A DNA stretch of 64,000 bases, taken from positions 23,013,260 to 23,077,259 of the forward strand of contig OZ020313.1 in NCBI GenBank assembly GCA_963971305.1, in the 5' to 3' direction. The stretch comes from Arcuatula senhousia. Its lineage: Eukaryota > Mollusca > Bivalvia > Mytilida > Mytilidae. The notes below the pieces were generated by a model. That model had not been told where the DNA came from, ran no database searches, and was given only the letters and a program-made list of their open reading frames with translations. Positions 36,601-47,229 of the stretch are shown here, piece after piece. The translations under genes were made by a program, and so were the position numbers. How positions within the stretch are numbered: position 1 is the first letter of the stretch; each line of letters opens with the position of its first letter.

Positions 36601-39600
36601 CGTTTTCAGAAATTATTTCAGCAATTTCAGCATCATCATTTACAGTGACTGCTTCTGTAAAATATAAATTAGATATAATAATTGCATGAAAATGTTATTT
36701 CAAAGATGTGTTTGGAAAAGATTTAAAAATCAAAATTATTTAAGGTGTGAAAGAATGTCTATTAGATATGATTGCCAGTGTATTGGCCAAATTAAATGAT
36801 AAAGTTATTAGTAACCCCACCCCCACCCCAATATATGTTTCAAAGTGTGTAAATGTTTCATGAAAATCCAATAAGTGATTTAGGAAGAGTTTCTGATGTA
36901 AAGAGATGGGTACCGTCTCAAAGTCTGATGGTTAGGTCCATCATTTGCTTTGAGCAATCCCATCAATATGTCTCAGAGATTGTGAGAAAGTTTAATGGAA
37001 ATCCATTGAATGATTTAGGAAGTATTGCAGTTAGAGATGGGTACCTTGGGATGTACACAGATGGGTGAATGGTTGCTCCTTTCACTATGTATGCACATAT
37101 GTGTAATTCATTCTCAATAAAAGAAAAAAAATTGCACACACAATTATTAATGTATCTTACATCTAAACTTTCTAGCACATTGAGCTAAATACATTTATCC
37201 TCCTCATCCAGGTTTGCAGGGGAGGATTTATTACAGATGGTTAGGTTTTAATGCCATTATGGGAACAAAGTGTGATTTACATGTACATATGGATTTTATG
37301 GACAAATCTATACATAAAGGATGTATTATCAAAAAGAGGAGTAAACTTCCAGCACCAAATACCAAACATTCTGAAATAGTCATACACAGCAAACATCTTA
37401 TTTATATGTACTTGATATAGTAGAATGGAAAAACAAATAGGATATCATTAACTCAATCTGTAAAATAGCAGGTATATTAAAGGATCCTTCTTTTTTCTGT
37501 GTTTGGAAACATTGTTTGTCATGTAAAAAAAGGTAAACACAAGAAACAAATCATGAAAGAAAATTGTTTGTATGATTAGTTAACATAAAGACTAACTATA
37601 AAACAATCAACTGAATTTATAACCTTGTAGATTAACAGGTAATTCTAAAGACGGTTACAAAAATGAAAAGGGGGGGGCTATAAACATGGTAAAAGTAAAA
37701 AAAAATAATAATCAAAATTATGAAAACTGTGATAGAAATAGAAGAATCAAAACTCATCAAACATAATAAACTCTCTAGGATCTACTTTCTTAAACACTTA
37801 ATAACAGAAAATCAAGATTTTTTTTCATATTAAATGATGACACATTTTATCAAATAATAAACACTAGTAAATATTTTTTTCATATAGACTTTGCACAGAC
37901 AAAAGATATTAAGTACAAGATCAGATTAGAACTAGACGTTACAAATGTTTATAAAGTTTCAAGATGATATTATACATCTTCATGGAGATAACTAGAATGG
38001 TGGTCTTCCATAGATGTGTGTTATCTGCGCCTTAAAATATTCTGTAAACAGAAGTAGATGAGTTATGGGCATAAAACCACTTTACACCATAAAGTACTAT
38101 ACGAATACGAGGAAGCTACATGCCAAACATCAAGAGGCTGTGTCATTTAGTTTCCTGGAAAACTGTGATGGAAATTTTTGTGATGCTACAGGATGCATAA
38201 TGACAGATAATGTCCAATTGACTTCTATGTGTCATTTTGCAACACAAAACCAAACTTATAGGTCAACTTAAATACAACACCCCCTTATCTGTAATCAATC
38301 AGCCAGAGTTTGAGGAGATAGGCACAATCATAAGACATAACATGTATTAGTAATATATGAATGATATCAACTACATGTATATAGTATATATGGTGATGGG
38401 CAAGATTATCATACCTGAATCAGTTTGTGCACAGTCTGGACAGAACCATTCCTCTACTGGTATTTCATTTAAAGGTGGATTCAGACATTCACAATGGTAT
38501 CTGAAAAGTAGACACAAAATTATTCAGAAGAGAGAGCCATAGTGTAGTGGTTAGTAGCATCAGCTTCAAGGTTTGTAGTTCGAACCTCATCAGGGGTGAA
38601 AATTTCATCGACTGATTTTCCGGCTCTCTCCTGACACCTTTTGGGAGGATGGTCTCAAGAAACAAAATTGTCCTTAGGAAGTGATGAAAAAAGTTTGGCC
38701 TTGTATGGAAAAGCAATACCCAGTGAACGTTAAAGACCCCTTTGTAGAGTTTGATAAGAGTAGGCTAAACGTGAGCTGCTAAAAAGGCCACACTTGCAAA
38801 CTGCAAAGGAATTTAAAGAAGCATTAACCTTGTTTCCCAATCAAGGATGAATAAGTAGGTTTACACTAATTTATTGAGTCATTATTCTTTCAATCTTCAA
38901 CAGTTTTGTTCACTTTAAAAAAAAATCATTGTATTCAAAATCTTTGAAATTTAATTTTGATACTTTCGATGGTTATTTATGAAATCATCTCAGTTCCAAA
39001 TGCATATTTACATGATTCATAAAAATTCAGGTATATTAAGGCAAACTTTGCTGAACTTTGTAATTTAACTTTGAAATTACAGTTAAACTTAAAAAACATT
39101 TACAGTAATCTAGTATTATGTTACCCTTGGTCACATCCATCACACAGCAGAAGTCTGTCCTCTCGATCACATCGGCCACAAATCTCACAATATGTTGGAT
39201 CTTCATCATCCTCATCATCCATCTTTTTGTCTTCAACAGGAATCTAATAAAGATAGTAACATAGCAAACACATTATATTGCAAGATAAAACAAAACACTT
39301 AAAAAAAAAATACAATACTTACGGAGTCAGAAAGTGTAACCTTGACAATATTTTTATTCAAATGGTATTCAATTATTATATATGTCAAATTTCATATGTG
39401 TACCTCTTTTAGCATTAAAGTTTTATCGCTCACAAAAAATTGTGGATTAATAGACAAAGTGAAAATAATAAAGCTTCAGCATCCTTGATTTGGGCCCCTG
39501 ACAAATGTGTCTGCTAATATTCCAAATTATTTTTTCTCTTTTACCGGACATGTCCTGTAATCATGTACATTGCAATGGAAAAGGTAAAATATTTTACTGT

Positions 39601-41903
39601 ACCAAGCAAGTTTTTTTCCAGATTTGTCCAATGTCCGACGGACCTTCGGAATGACTTCACTAATGGTCTACTCTGCAGGTTTGTTGAGATTTCATTATTG
39701 TTTTGTAATGAGCTGTCCTTGTATACAAACTCCATGACTTCTCATAAAAATAAGTTTAAACCTAAAGGTAAACCTGTTTATATGTCAGTAAAAAAGTTTA
39801 AAACATTCTTATCAGTTTTTTTTAAATCAAGTCTGTGTGTACCTTTTCCAACTGTATATATGTAAAACTAACCTTTTTAAATACTTGATCACCATAAGCA
39901 TGTTTGGCTAGAATCAAATGGAAGACTTGTCTATCCACAGGACATGTATTCACATTCTGAAAAAAATGCTAATTATTAAAATTTTGGGGCTACAAGAACA
40001 AAATTGGTCTTGCTACATATTTTTTTTAACATTCATGTGCATGTTTTTTAAGATTGTAAAACCAATTATTTGCAGGTAATCCAAACATTATTGTTTTCAG
40101 ATTTTTTATTTTCTTATAAGATTATGTCTCATGAAAACTTTTACGAAGCAGTACATGTATTATCATTTACCATGTTTTAAAGCATTTTTTTTTTATACAA
40201 ACAGAAATCACTCTCCACTTTTCCTAATCTTGTCAACACCCCACACAAATTCAGGGGTTCAAATTGGCACCGGTTGGAGGTCCAGGACCTTTTAAATTCT
40301 AGTTTCAAAAGTCCTGGACTTAGGTTTTGAGTAGGTGTACATCACCCACTAAAAATTAGGTCACTGTGACCTATATTTTATGCATGAATGACTTTTATTA
40401 AGGTCCATAACTCAAATACTAAATGTTAGGAGTTTAATGATATTCACTACTAGATGAGTCTTGGTAACATGGCATTTGATACTGGTCCAAATTTCTAGTA
40501 AAATGCCTGTAAAAATAGGGATCATTAGGGTCGTCAATTTTTCTGGACTTTTGATTAACTTATTGCTTCTTTTTTACTTTGAAATTAGAGTTTGATTTTC
40601 CCTGTTAGGTAATTTTATTGATAATCTTTATCATATATAACATTCTATTTAATGAATTTTAGCTGATTAATTATTCTCTCATTTTTTTACTTTGAAGAAA
40701 CTTAATTTATTTGAACCAATTTAACAGTTTGGACTGATGACCATGATGACATACATTTGCCCATTCCTGTATACATTCCAAACAAAAACAATGGTCACAT
40801 GACTCAGGTGTACCAATATCTTGGTCTCGGAATTTATTCAAACAGATGGGACAGCTTTCACCTCCTTCTCCATCGTCATCACTGGTTACCAAGGTTACAT
40901 CCTGACTATCTTCTTCATCTGTCTCCCACTCTAAAATGAAACAAATAAGACATTAAAATCTGTCACAGTCTAAATTTGATGAATATTGTTAAACAGGGAG
41001 TAAGTAACAGACCTAAGATCCTGAGATGTGGGACTCACTAAATGCTAATCATGCTAATGATGCATTCCAAATATCAAGACTTTGACAGACCACATTCACC
41101 ATTTTATTACTATTGAAATCCAGTAAGTAGAAACTATAATTTCATGACAACTTTGAAGGTTTTTCATGACTGGAATAATTAAACTCAAGAAATACTAGGG
41201 GTGTAATGATACATCGCGATGCATCAGAATCAGGATATTTTGTCCCACAATACTGGTATCAAATCTTCATCAACTTCATGATTCTGATACGATTCTTAAT
41301 TTTAGTGTGCCATTCCCCCGAAGTTTATTGTTTTTTTCCTTACAACAACAAATTTTGTGACTTTTATTCATGAAAATAACTGAGTTATTTACAATAGCAT
41401 TCCACTGCTTTAATTGGTAGAACATGGCATTTTTAAATTGAAATTAGCCAAGTTCAGTATCGTGATATGGATCAGATCGTAGGTCAAGGATCGTGATATG
41501 TATCAGATTGTGAGAAAGTGGTATCGTTACACCCTAAGAAATACAGAAAGATAGTATGTTCAACATTATTTAAAAGTGCATCAAGAAAATTTACATATCA
41601 AAATTTAACAAATTTACATTTTTGAAGTATAAACTTTTATTGGCTATGACAAATGGCTTAGAATAAATTTCTGACAGTTCTGATGTTGCAAGTTTTTTTG
41701 GCTTAATTTGTAAAACCTTCATCTTCTCCTAGCTCTTCCTCGTCATCTTCTTCATCCTCATCCTCTCCACTTCCTTCCCCTTCATCTTCATCTCCCTCCT
41801 CCTCATCAGATTCATCTTCTGATTCCTCATCTTCCTCTTCTCCATTATCCTCCATTTCTGCTGGTTTTGGTGAAAATTCTTTTAAATTTTCAAAAGCATC
41901 CAT
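24615..41903 (-). CDS. PHRF1: PHD and RING finger domain-containing protein 1
   Basis: PHRF1 is a nuclear E3 ubiquitin ligase and chromatin reader that can bind the RNA polymerase II CTD. Exons (minus): 41903-41717, 40930-40755, 39956-39873, 39243-39125, 38500-38415, 36654-36425, 36095-35886, 34660-34443, 34095-33991, 33524-33406, 31317-31207, 30245-26365, 25486-25358, 24719-24615. All phases match: 5,760 nt, 1,919 residues (human about 1,650). Acidic N-terminus (17-62); RING C89, C92, C107, H109, C112, C115, C126, D129 (CPVD, usual here); PHD C168, C171, C183, C186, H191, C194, C209, C212; Lys/Arg-rich 295-364; Arg/Ser-rich about 940-1095; Pro-rich about 1310-1560; SRI-like C-terminus 1843-1919 ([24 protein letters not shown]). 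The 3.9-kb exon codes mostly disordered protein. An acceptor one base before the ATG implies a non-coding first exon. The donor at 35886 (GTTAGT) is weak but is the only one in phase. Confidence 0.93.
31389..32182 (+). mobile_element. Inverted-repeat element in a PHRF1 intron
   Basis: AAGTCGCCCAAAA at 31390 is mirrored by TTTTGGGCGACTT near 32169-32181, with a second shorter match 'aagtcgccaaaa' just inside. The interior repeats 'gccgccattttgaaac' and 'ggccattttgaa' phrases in three blocks and ends with an AAT-rich run (32099-32137). No clear target duplication. Non-coding. It lies in the intron 31318-33405. Confidence 0.6.
34736..34943 (+). repeat. Minisatellite, five 42-bp units
   Basis: Unit 'gaagggtgtgtgtacatgtg' + 'atataaatacaatgattacact', five copies, with one substitution in the first (acaagtg for acatgtg) and the last cut by two bases. 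It is in the PHRF1 intron 34661-35885. Because 42 is a multiple of three, both strands stay open (34719-35057, 34731-34988), which is not evidence of coding. Confidence 0.95.
38531..38855 (+). mobile_element. tRNA-derived SINE, copy 1 (plus orientation)
   Basis: The 5' end has an A-box-like 'tagtgtagtggttagtag' and a B box GTTCGAACC (near 38578), 30-40 bases apart as in a tRNA promoter. The body carries 'gattttccggctctctcctg', 'gaggatggtctcaagaaac', 'gaacgttaaagacccctttg' and 'gagtttgataagagtaggct'. The same body occurs inverted at 42478 and 53950. It lies in a PHRF1 intron. Confidence 0.85.
41196..41536 (+). mobile_element. hAT-type MITE with 8-bp target duplication, in PHRF1 intron
   Basis: The ends TAGGGGTGTAATGATAC and (inverted) TAGGGTGTAACGATAC flank 341 bp of AT-rich sequence. 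AGAAATAC occurs directly on both sides, at 41188-41195 and 41537-41544. An 8-bp duplication and the TAGGGGTGTAA-type end are standard for hAT. No coding capacity. Confidence 0.88.
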
Positions 41904-42477
41904 CCTGAGAAAGGAAAAATAAGGGACATAAAGTCAGGGAGTTACAAGTCAAACAAAATGTTTAAATGGTTTAAAAAACAAGATCATTATTTTCTAAACT
42001 TTACATCCTGTGGGAGATAACTATTGTTTTTATTTGTTTGTAAAAAATAAGTCACCAGCAATAACTTTTAGACTCTAAATTGTAGTTGATAATATAAATT
42101 GAAGGAACATAAAAAATCTGAGTCATGTGAGTAAGGCCAAAACAAAATAAATGTTTGTTTCCTGCTTCCTACTCTTTAAAATTAGGGTAGGTAGGTAGGA
42201 AATTATTTTTTTTTACAAAATTATTTTGCATTGAGTCAATGGGGAAGCAATCACAACTTAAACTGTTTGTTCCAAAATGTCAATAAAAACTTTAGGGTAG
42301 GGCCAAAAAAATAGGGTAGGTAGGGAAGCAGGAAACAGACATATATATTTTTTTTTTGCCTAAGCTCATATGGAACTTTCTGGTGTTTATCTTGAGTAAA
42401 ACAATTTCCAAGCCAAGGGAAGGCTAATGATTGATGAAAAGCTTGATTTATTCGTTTAAACATATTTATTTATCCTG

Positions 42478-42807
42478 GATTGGGAAACAAGCTTAATGCT
42501 TATGTAAATCCCTCTCCAGCTAGCAGTTTACGAGTGTGGCCTTTGCAGCGGCCCCCATTGAGCCTACTCTTATCGAACTCTACAAAGGGGTCTTTAACGT
42601 GCATGGGGTATTGCTCTCCACATACACGGGACAACCTTTTTTTCGTCCCTTCCGAAGGACTAGCATCGTTCCTTGAGACCATCCTCGCAAATGGTGTCAA
42701 GAGAGAGTCGGAAAATTGGTTCGTGAAATTTTCACCTCGGACGAGGATCGAACCACGAACCTTGGTGTTAGTAGCCCGACGCGTTAACCACTACACCACC
42801 GGCTCTC
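42478..42807 (-). mobile_element. tRNA-derived SINE, copy 2 (minus orientation)
   Basis: Read on the minus strand it begins GAGAGCCGGTGGTGTAGTGG (A box region), then B box GGTTCGATCC, and ends with 'aagcttgtttcccaatccag'. It is the best-preserved of the three copies. It lies upstream of the PHRF1 start codon, in the presumed 5' UTR intron. An open frame on the plus strand (42480-42824) has no meaning of its own. Confidence 0.88.
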
Positions 42808-44480
42808 ATTTATTGATTTATTGACAGTCATTAAGGTGGAGCATGTTCCTTATCAAACACTTTTGAGATGACTACCAGCATGAACAGGTATGTTTGTCCT
42901 TGTTTATATATACATGTACATGGATGCAATCTGTTCGTTCATTTTACATGTTGTTTGCAGCTTTTTTAAATTGCGTTGGGTTTTTTTTCAATTTTGTGAC
43001 TAATTGCTTTCAACGATTTATGTTTGCGTCAACTGATGTTGTCTTTGCCATTACTGCAAATCTGCAATGCAAAAAAAGATGGTGAGCAGCAACTGATTGT
43101 CTTGTTAAAGACTGCTGGCTGTCTTCCATTATGTTCCCAATAATTTTGCTATTTTCATGTTAAATTGTCAGAGAAAATTGCTCATTTTAAAGGCCATTCT
43201 TTCCTCTTACATGATCAGGTTGCATTTCTGATCGGATTGTTGAAATAGTATCACAATAAACATTACTTGCAAGCGAGATATACTGTGGGACCATTTTAGG
43301 ACTGAATGCAGTTTTTCTCATTTCAAAAGCCTCATTCAGTCCTAGAATGGATCGGTTTGTCCCTGTTCTGTTTTACTTCTGCTTAGTGCTTTAAACTGCT
43401 TTACTTTATGTTCCTTTTAGCTATGCTTAACTCTACATGCTGCTTGTGCATGTTAGTGCTTTTATTAACATTATTTAATTTACTGTATTTGTGATGTACG
43501 GGTTGTGCATTTGCGGGATCAGTCACTATTTTAGCCAAACAAGGAGAAACTGGTAAAAAAACCTGGTTCCAACATGCTAATGGACGAAGAAAGTAATTTC
43601 TTCATTTCCGTTCAAGATTGATTTTTTATGGGTTGGAAATGTTGATTGTTGGTTTATTTGTCGGTTGCAAATGATTTTTACCCTATATCATATGTTGAAT
43701 AATTACAGAAGAATCGTTGATAGAAAATGCTGTTCCCTTTGTCCCTTGTTAAATGACGTCATTTTTCCTCCCCATGACCTCGTCTAAATGACGAGACAAA
43801 TCGGGAACGGATATATTGTGCAACCCTAGTATTGTCTGCATGCATCATATGAGAGTTCGCGAAACTTCAAATTTCTTTGTCAGACATAGGTCCCTCAAAA
43901 AGGAATCTTTGGCTGGACCTAATTTTTTTAACTGGTCATATCTATTACAACTTTCTAAAACATAATTAAAATCTACACGACATGGGTCCATTAAGTATGT
44001 TTAAAATGCCGGACCTGCTGTAATTTTACCAGTCAGGTCTGACATGTCCGACACATTTCACAAACTCTGCATTATTTATGTTTTTCTGTATTTGGTAAAA
44101 AGCTCATCAGAGCTTGACAATGTGTTTATTATAATATATATGTGCCGAATTGAAATAAAGTTTTCGTAATCAACCAGTTACAATCATTTTAAAATATTTT
44201 TGACAACAACAAACTGTGATTCAGATTATCTTAATTTTTAGCATGTAATTCATTCTTATATTAATTACATTCGTTGATGGCAAAAAAATTGTGCAGCTTG
44301 AAATTATACACAAAAATAAAGAAGAACGACCATATAATGTAAGTTGGATGTTTTTAGAGCGGATAGAAAGCGGTTAGAGGCAATTACATGTCGGACAGCT
44401 CGAAAATGCCTACAGATACCTTTGAAAAACAATGCCTTTTATTTTTTAACCGTGTAGCATTCGCTGCGACAAGTCGGCTA
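42808..44480. other. Presumed 5' UTR intron of PHRF1, no gene seen
   Basis: AT-rich with no supported coding region. A CRE-like palindrome AATGACGTCATT lies near 43752-43764. Whether it acts on PHRF1 cannot be judged from sequence. Confidence 0.4.
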
Positions 44481-44487
44481 CCATTCT

Positions 44488-44560
44488 CTTACAAGGTGCC
44501 CGTATGTTAGCCGGAAATGACGTTTGGGGGGTCAAAGTCCTTATAAAAAGCGCCCGAACA
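44488..44560 (-). promoter_or_regulatory. Weak candidate for PHRF1 first exon donor and promoter
   Basis: CCGGAAATGACG (ETS core next to a CRE-like half site) is at 44511-44522, and a good minus-strand donor CCTT|GTAAGAG is at 44493/44492. The PHRF1 ATG exon needs a non-coding exon upstream, and this is the most promising spot I see, but there is no transcript evidence and chance is a real possibility. Confidence 0.25.
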
Positions 44561-44639
44561 AGATCTAATTTGATCTACGACTAAAGACATTGAGTCCTAC
44601 CTACCTACCTACGTTTACCTACGTTCGTTATGATCGCAG

Positions 44640-44860
44640 GAGCTGCTGCTTCCCTGCGTTCATCTCTAGATTCAACTCTTCCATACTCTGAATAAGGATC
44701 AAACTTCATTGGATGGTCTTTCCAAAAGTTGTCTAAACGGTTTTCAAATTGCTTGATCTTGTATTAAGTACAGTTTATTACATTGTCAGGGAGGCTATTC
44801 CAAATATCCACTACTCTGTTTGTAAAGAAGTGTTTGAGTCCTGATTGCCAGTTAAAGCAA
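44640..44860 (-). pseudogene. LINE ORF2 C-terminal relic
   Basis: On the minus strand a frame reads HFFTNRVVDIWNSLPDNVIN, one stop, then LDNFWKDHPMKFDPYSEYG. The 'FFTNRVVDIWNSLPD' phrase is a common C-terminal signature of animal non-LTR retrotransposon polyproteins. No upstream reverse transcriptase remains in this orientation, so it is a 5'-truncated copy. Confidence 0.7.
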
Positions 44861-45699
44861 TTTAAAATGATAATCACATGAATTCAATTCTTTGGAACTG
44901 CATCTTTTGCAATTTTGCCGGTTCACTGCTGAAATGTTGACAGGAACGCGTGAGCCCCCCCTTTTGTCGAAAAAATAAATGGTAGGAAACCATTGAAACA
45001 TGACAAATGTGCCCCCTCCCTTAGCCAGTCAGAAAGTGCCTCTCCCTTTTGAATTTTCCAGATCCGCCACCGGTGAATATGGCTCTGTCAGTATAGCTTA
45101 CAAATACTATTTAATACATCCAATCGTCCAAAATGGGAATCAGATAACTTGAAAAAAATCAGATGATGCAGATCTATAAGTAACCACGCGTGACCGTTAA
45201 GATCCACAATATGGCTGAAAGATTACACGAAAGTTTCCTGGCAACCAATTTTGCTGTTCAGTTATAGGAAAAGTTACGGAAAACAATCTACGGTATAATA
45301 TTTTACTCATATGCAGATGCATTGTTAACTTGTATCATATTTATCAAATGTGTATGTAAATTTAATCCGCTCAAATGAAATGAAAAAGAAAAAAAAATCG
45401 TTTAAATCAGAAAGTAGGGGTCATTTTCAAATTCAAAATTGCGCCCTGGGACCCCTTATGTAGTGTACAAACATAGAAGAAATGAAGCAAACAACATGAA
45501 CATCGACAGACAATAAATTACATTACAGATTATCCTCACTCCTCATTTCTAATGACTATATCATCGATTGAGTGGCCATTTGATAATCAGTCTCACAGTG
45601 GTTATCTGATTCCAAATAATTTTTTTAAAACTATATACTCAATGTATACAGATAAGTATGTGTTAAATCAAATTTTCAAATTGTCTAAGTCATCAACCA

Positions 45700-46930
45700 T
45701 TCATATCTTAAAGAGGTGTCAAACAAGGTGATGTCTTGATTTCTCTTCTTTTTAACCTTTTGTTGTTGATGATATAACTAAAAACTACATTCTGGTGGTC
45801 TTGGGGGGTGTTTCAGTAAACATTCTTCTTTATGCTGATGAAATAGTTTTGATATCTCAGAGTAGGGAAGGGTTGCCATACAGGAATACTGCTCTTTATG
45901 GAAATTACATGTAGATGTTGATTAGTCTAAATCGAATGGTAAAACCTATTTTAACCAAATAGACCTATAATGATTTATATCTAGAAACGGTCTCTTGGTA
46001 CTGTTACCTGGGGATTTTATTATTATAAAATGCACTGGCAACTTCAATCTAGCAATAAACACATTGATGGAAAAAAGCTAGAAGAGCATATTTTTAAATT
46101 TAAAAAAATGCTTATTGGTTTAAGCAAATATTTTACCTATCATCACATACTGTAGTGAAATATGAGATATTTTCTCAAACTTTAAAGATACTGAAGAACC
46201 ATTTGAAAACAAAATCATCTTATGGTTATAAAAGAAATTTTAAGCGTTCATTGCAAAGCAACTAACGATGCAAGTCGAGCTGAATGAGGTCGACTTCCCA
46301 TAAAAAGTAATATTCTGTACTCACTCAGTATCAAATATTTAGTACATATCTTAGACTCAAAAGAATATCTAGTAACATTTTTTTTTTCAAATTCAGTCAA
46401 TTCAAACAACTGGCTTGTCAGACTGAAATCCGTACTTTCCCGCAAGTATAAATAATGATATAAACTCACTTAAACTTAATTTAAATCAAATAAGAATCAG
46501 ATTAAATGATTAAAATTTCCCAAATCAAAATTCATTTATCAACACATCTCCAAAATTAGATTTTTTTTTAGAAAAATCTTTTAAATAGGATGCAGACTCT
46601 CACCATATAGATATCTTTAAAAAGTAAGGAGATGGCTGCTCTTTGTAAAATACGTTCAGCGCTGAGCCAGTGATGTCCATTTTGCGATGCAGAAGAATTT
46701 GAAAATGAAGAACACTTCATTTTGCATTGTAAAAACTATAGAACGTTATAAATACATTTTTTGATTAATTCAAAAGTTTTATTCCAAAATTCAAATCTCT
46801 CAACGAATAACAATTCCCCGTTGAGCTCCTTATTTAAATCCAAATCTGAAAGTGGTTTAAAACTTACATCTGCATTTATTTTAGAATGCTTTGAACTAAG
46901 AAAAAGATATGTCATAATGACAAAACATAT
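45700..46930 (+). pseudogene. LINE reverse transcriptase and C-terminal domain relic
   Basis: RGVKQGDVLISLLFNL near 45710-45765 and LLYADEIVLISQSREGLP near 45830-45870 match the motif pair GVRQGDxLSPxLF and YADDxVLxS of reverse transcriptases, with the second D changed to E. Further on, NDASRAELNEVDFP (46260) and a Cys/His phrase near 46680-46740 follow the usual order of LINE ORF2 C-termini. Many stops and shifts. It is a fossil in the PHRF1-CNDP2 gap. Confidence 0.7.
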
Positions 46931-47229
46931 TTAATTGGCTGAATTAATATTGCTTGTTATATTACTGTATAATTATTATTGGTAATGCGAGGGACACGGA
47001 ATGCCAACTTGTTTTTTACTCTTCCCTCCAAATTTCATAAATATGATGTCTAGAAAATCAAGAACTTTTAGTCCATGTTGTAAGATCATGTTACATTGTA
47101 ACAAATCTTATTTATATAATATGTTTTACAAAACAAGTAGTTTTGAGAATACAAATACGCTTTGTTTAAAACCACATATATCTATAATAACAAATCTGCT
47201 TTGTTTTTTATTCTCTCTCATCAGACCGG

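Noticed and set aside
38540..38590. A functional tRNA gene (A and B boxes)
   Set aside because: The sequence does not fold as a full cloverleaf by eye and is joined to a SINE body repeated at two other sites.
44488..44640. The ATG after 'GTAGGTAGGTAGG' as the PHRF1 start
   Set aside because: The frame is not open into any PHRF1 exon. The ATG at 41903 begins a continuous acidic N-terminus and is preceded by an acceptor site.
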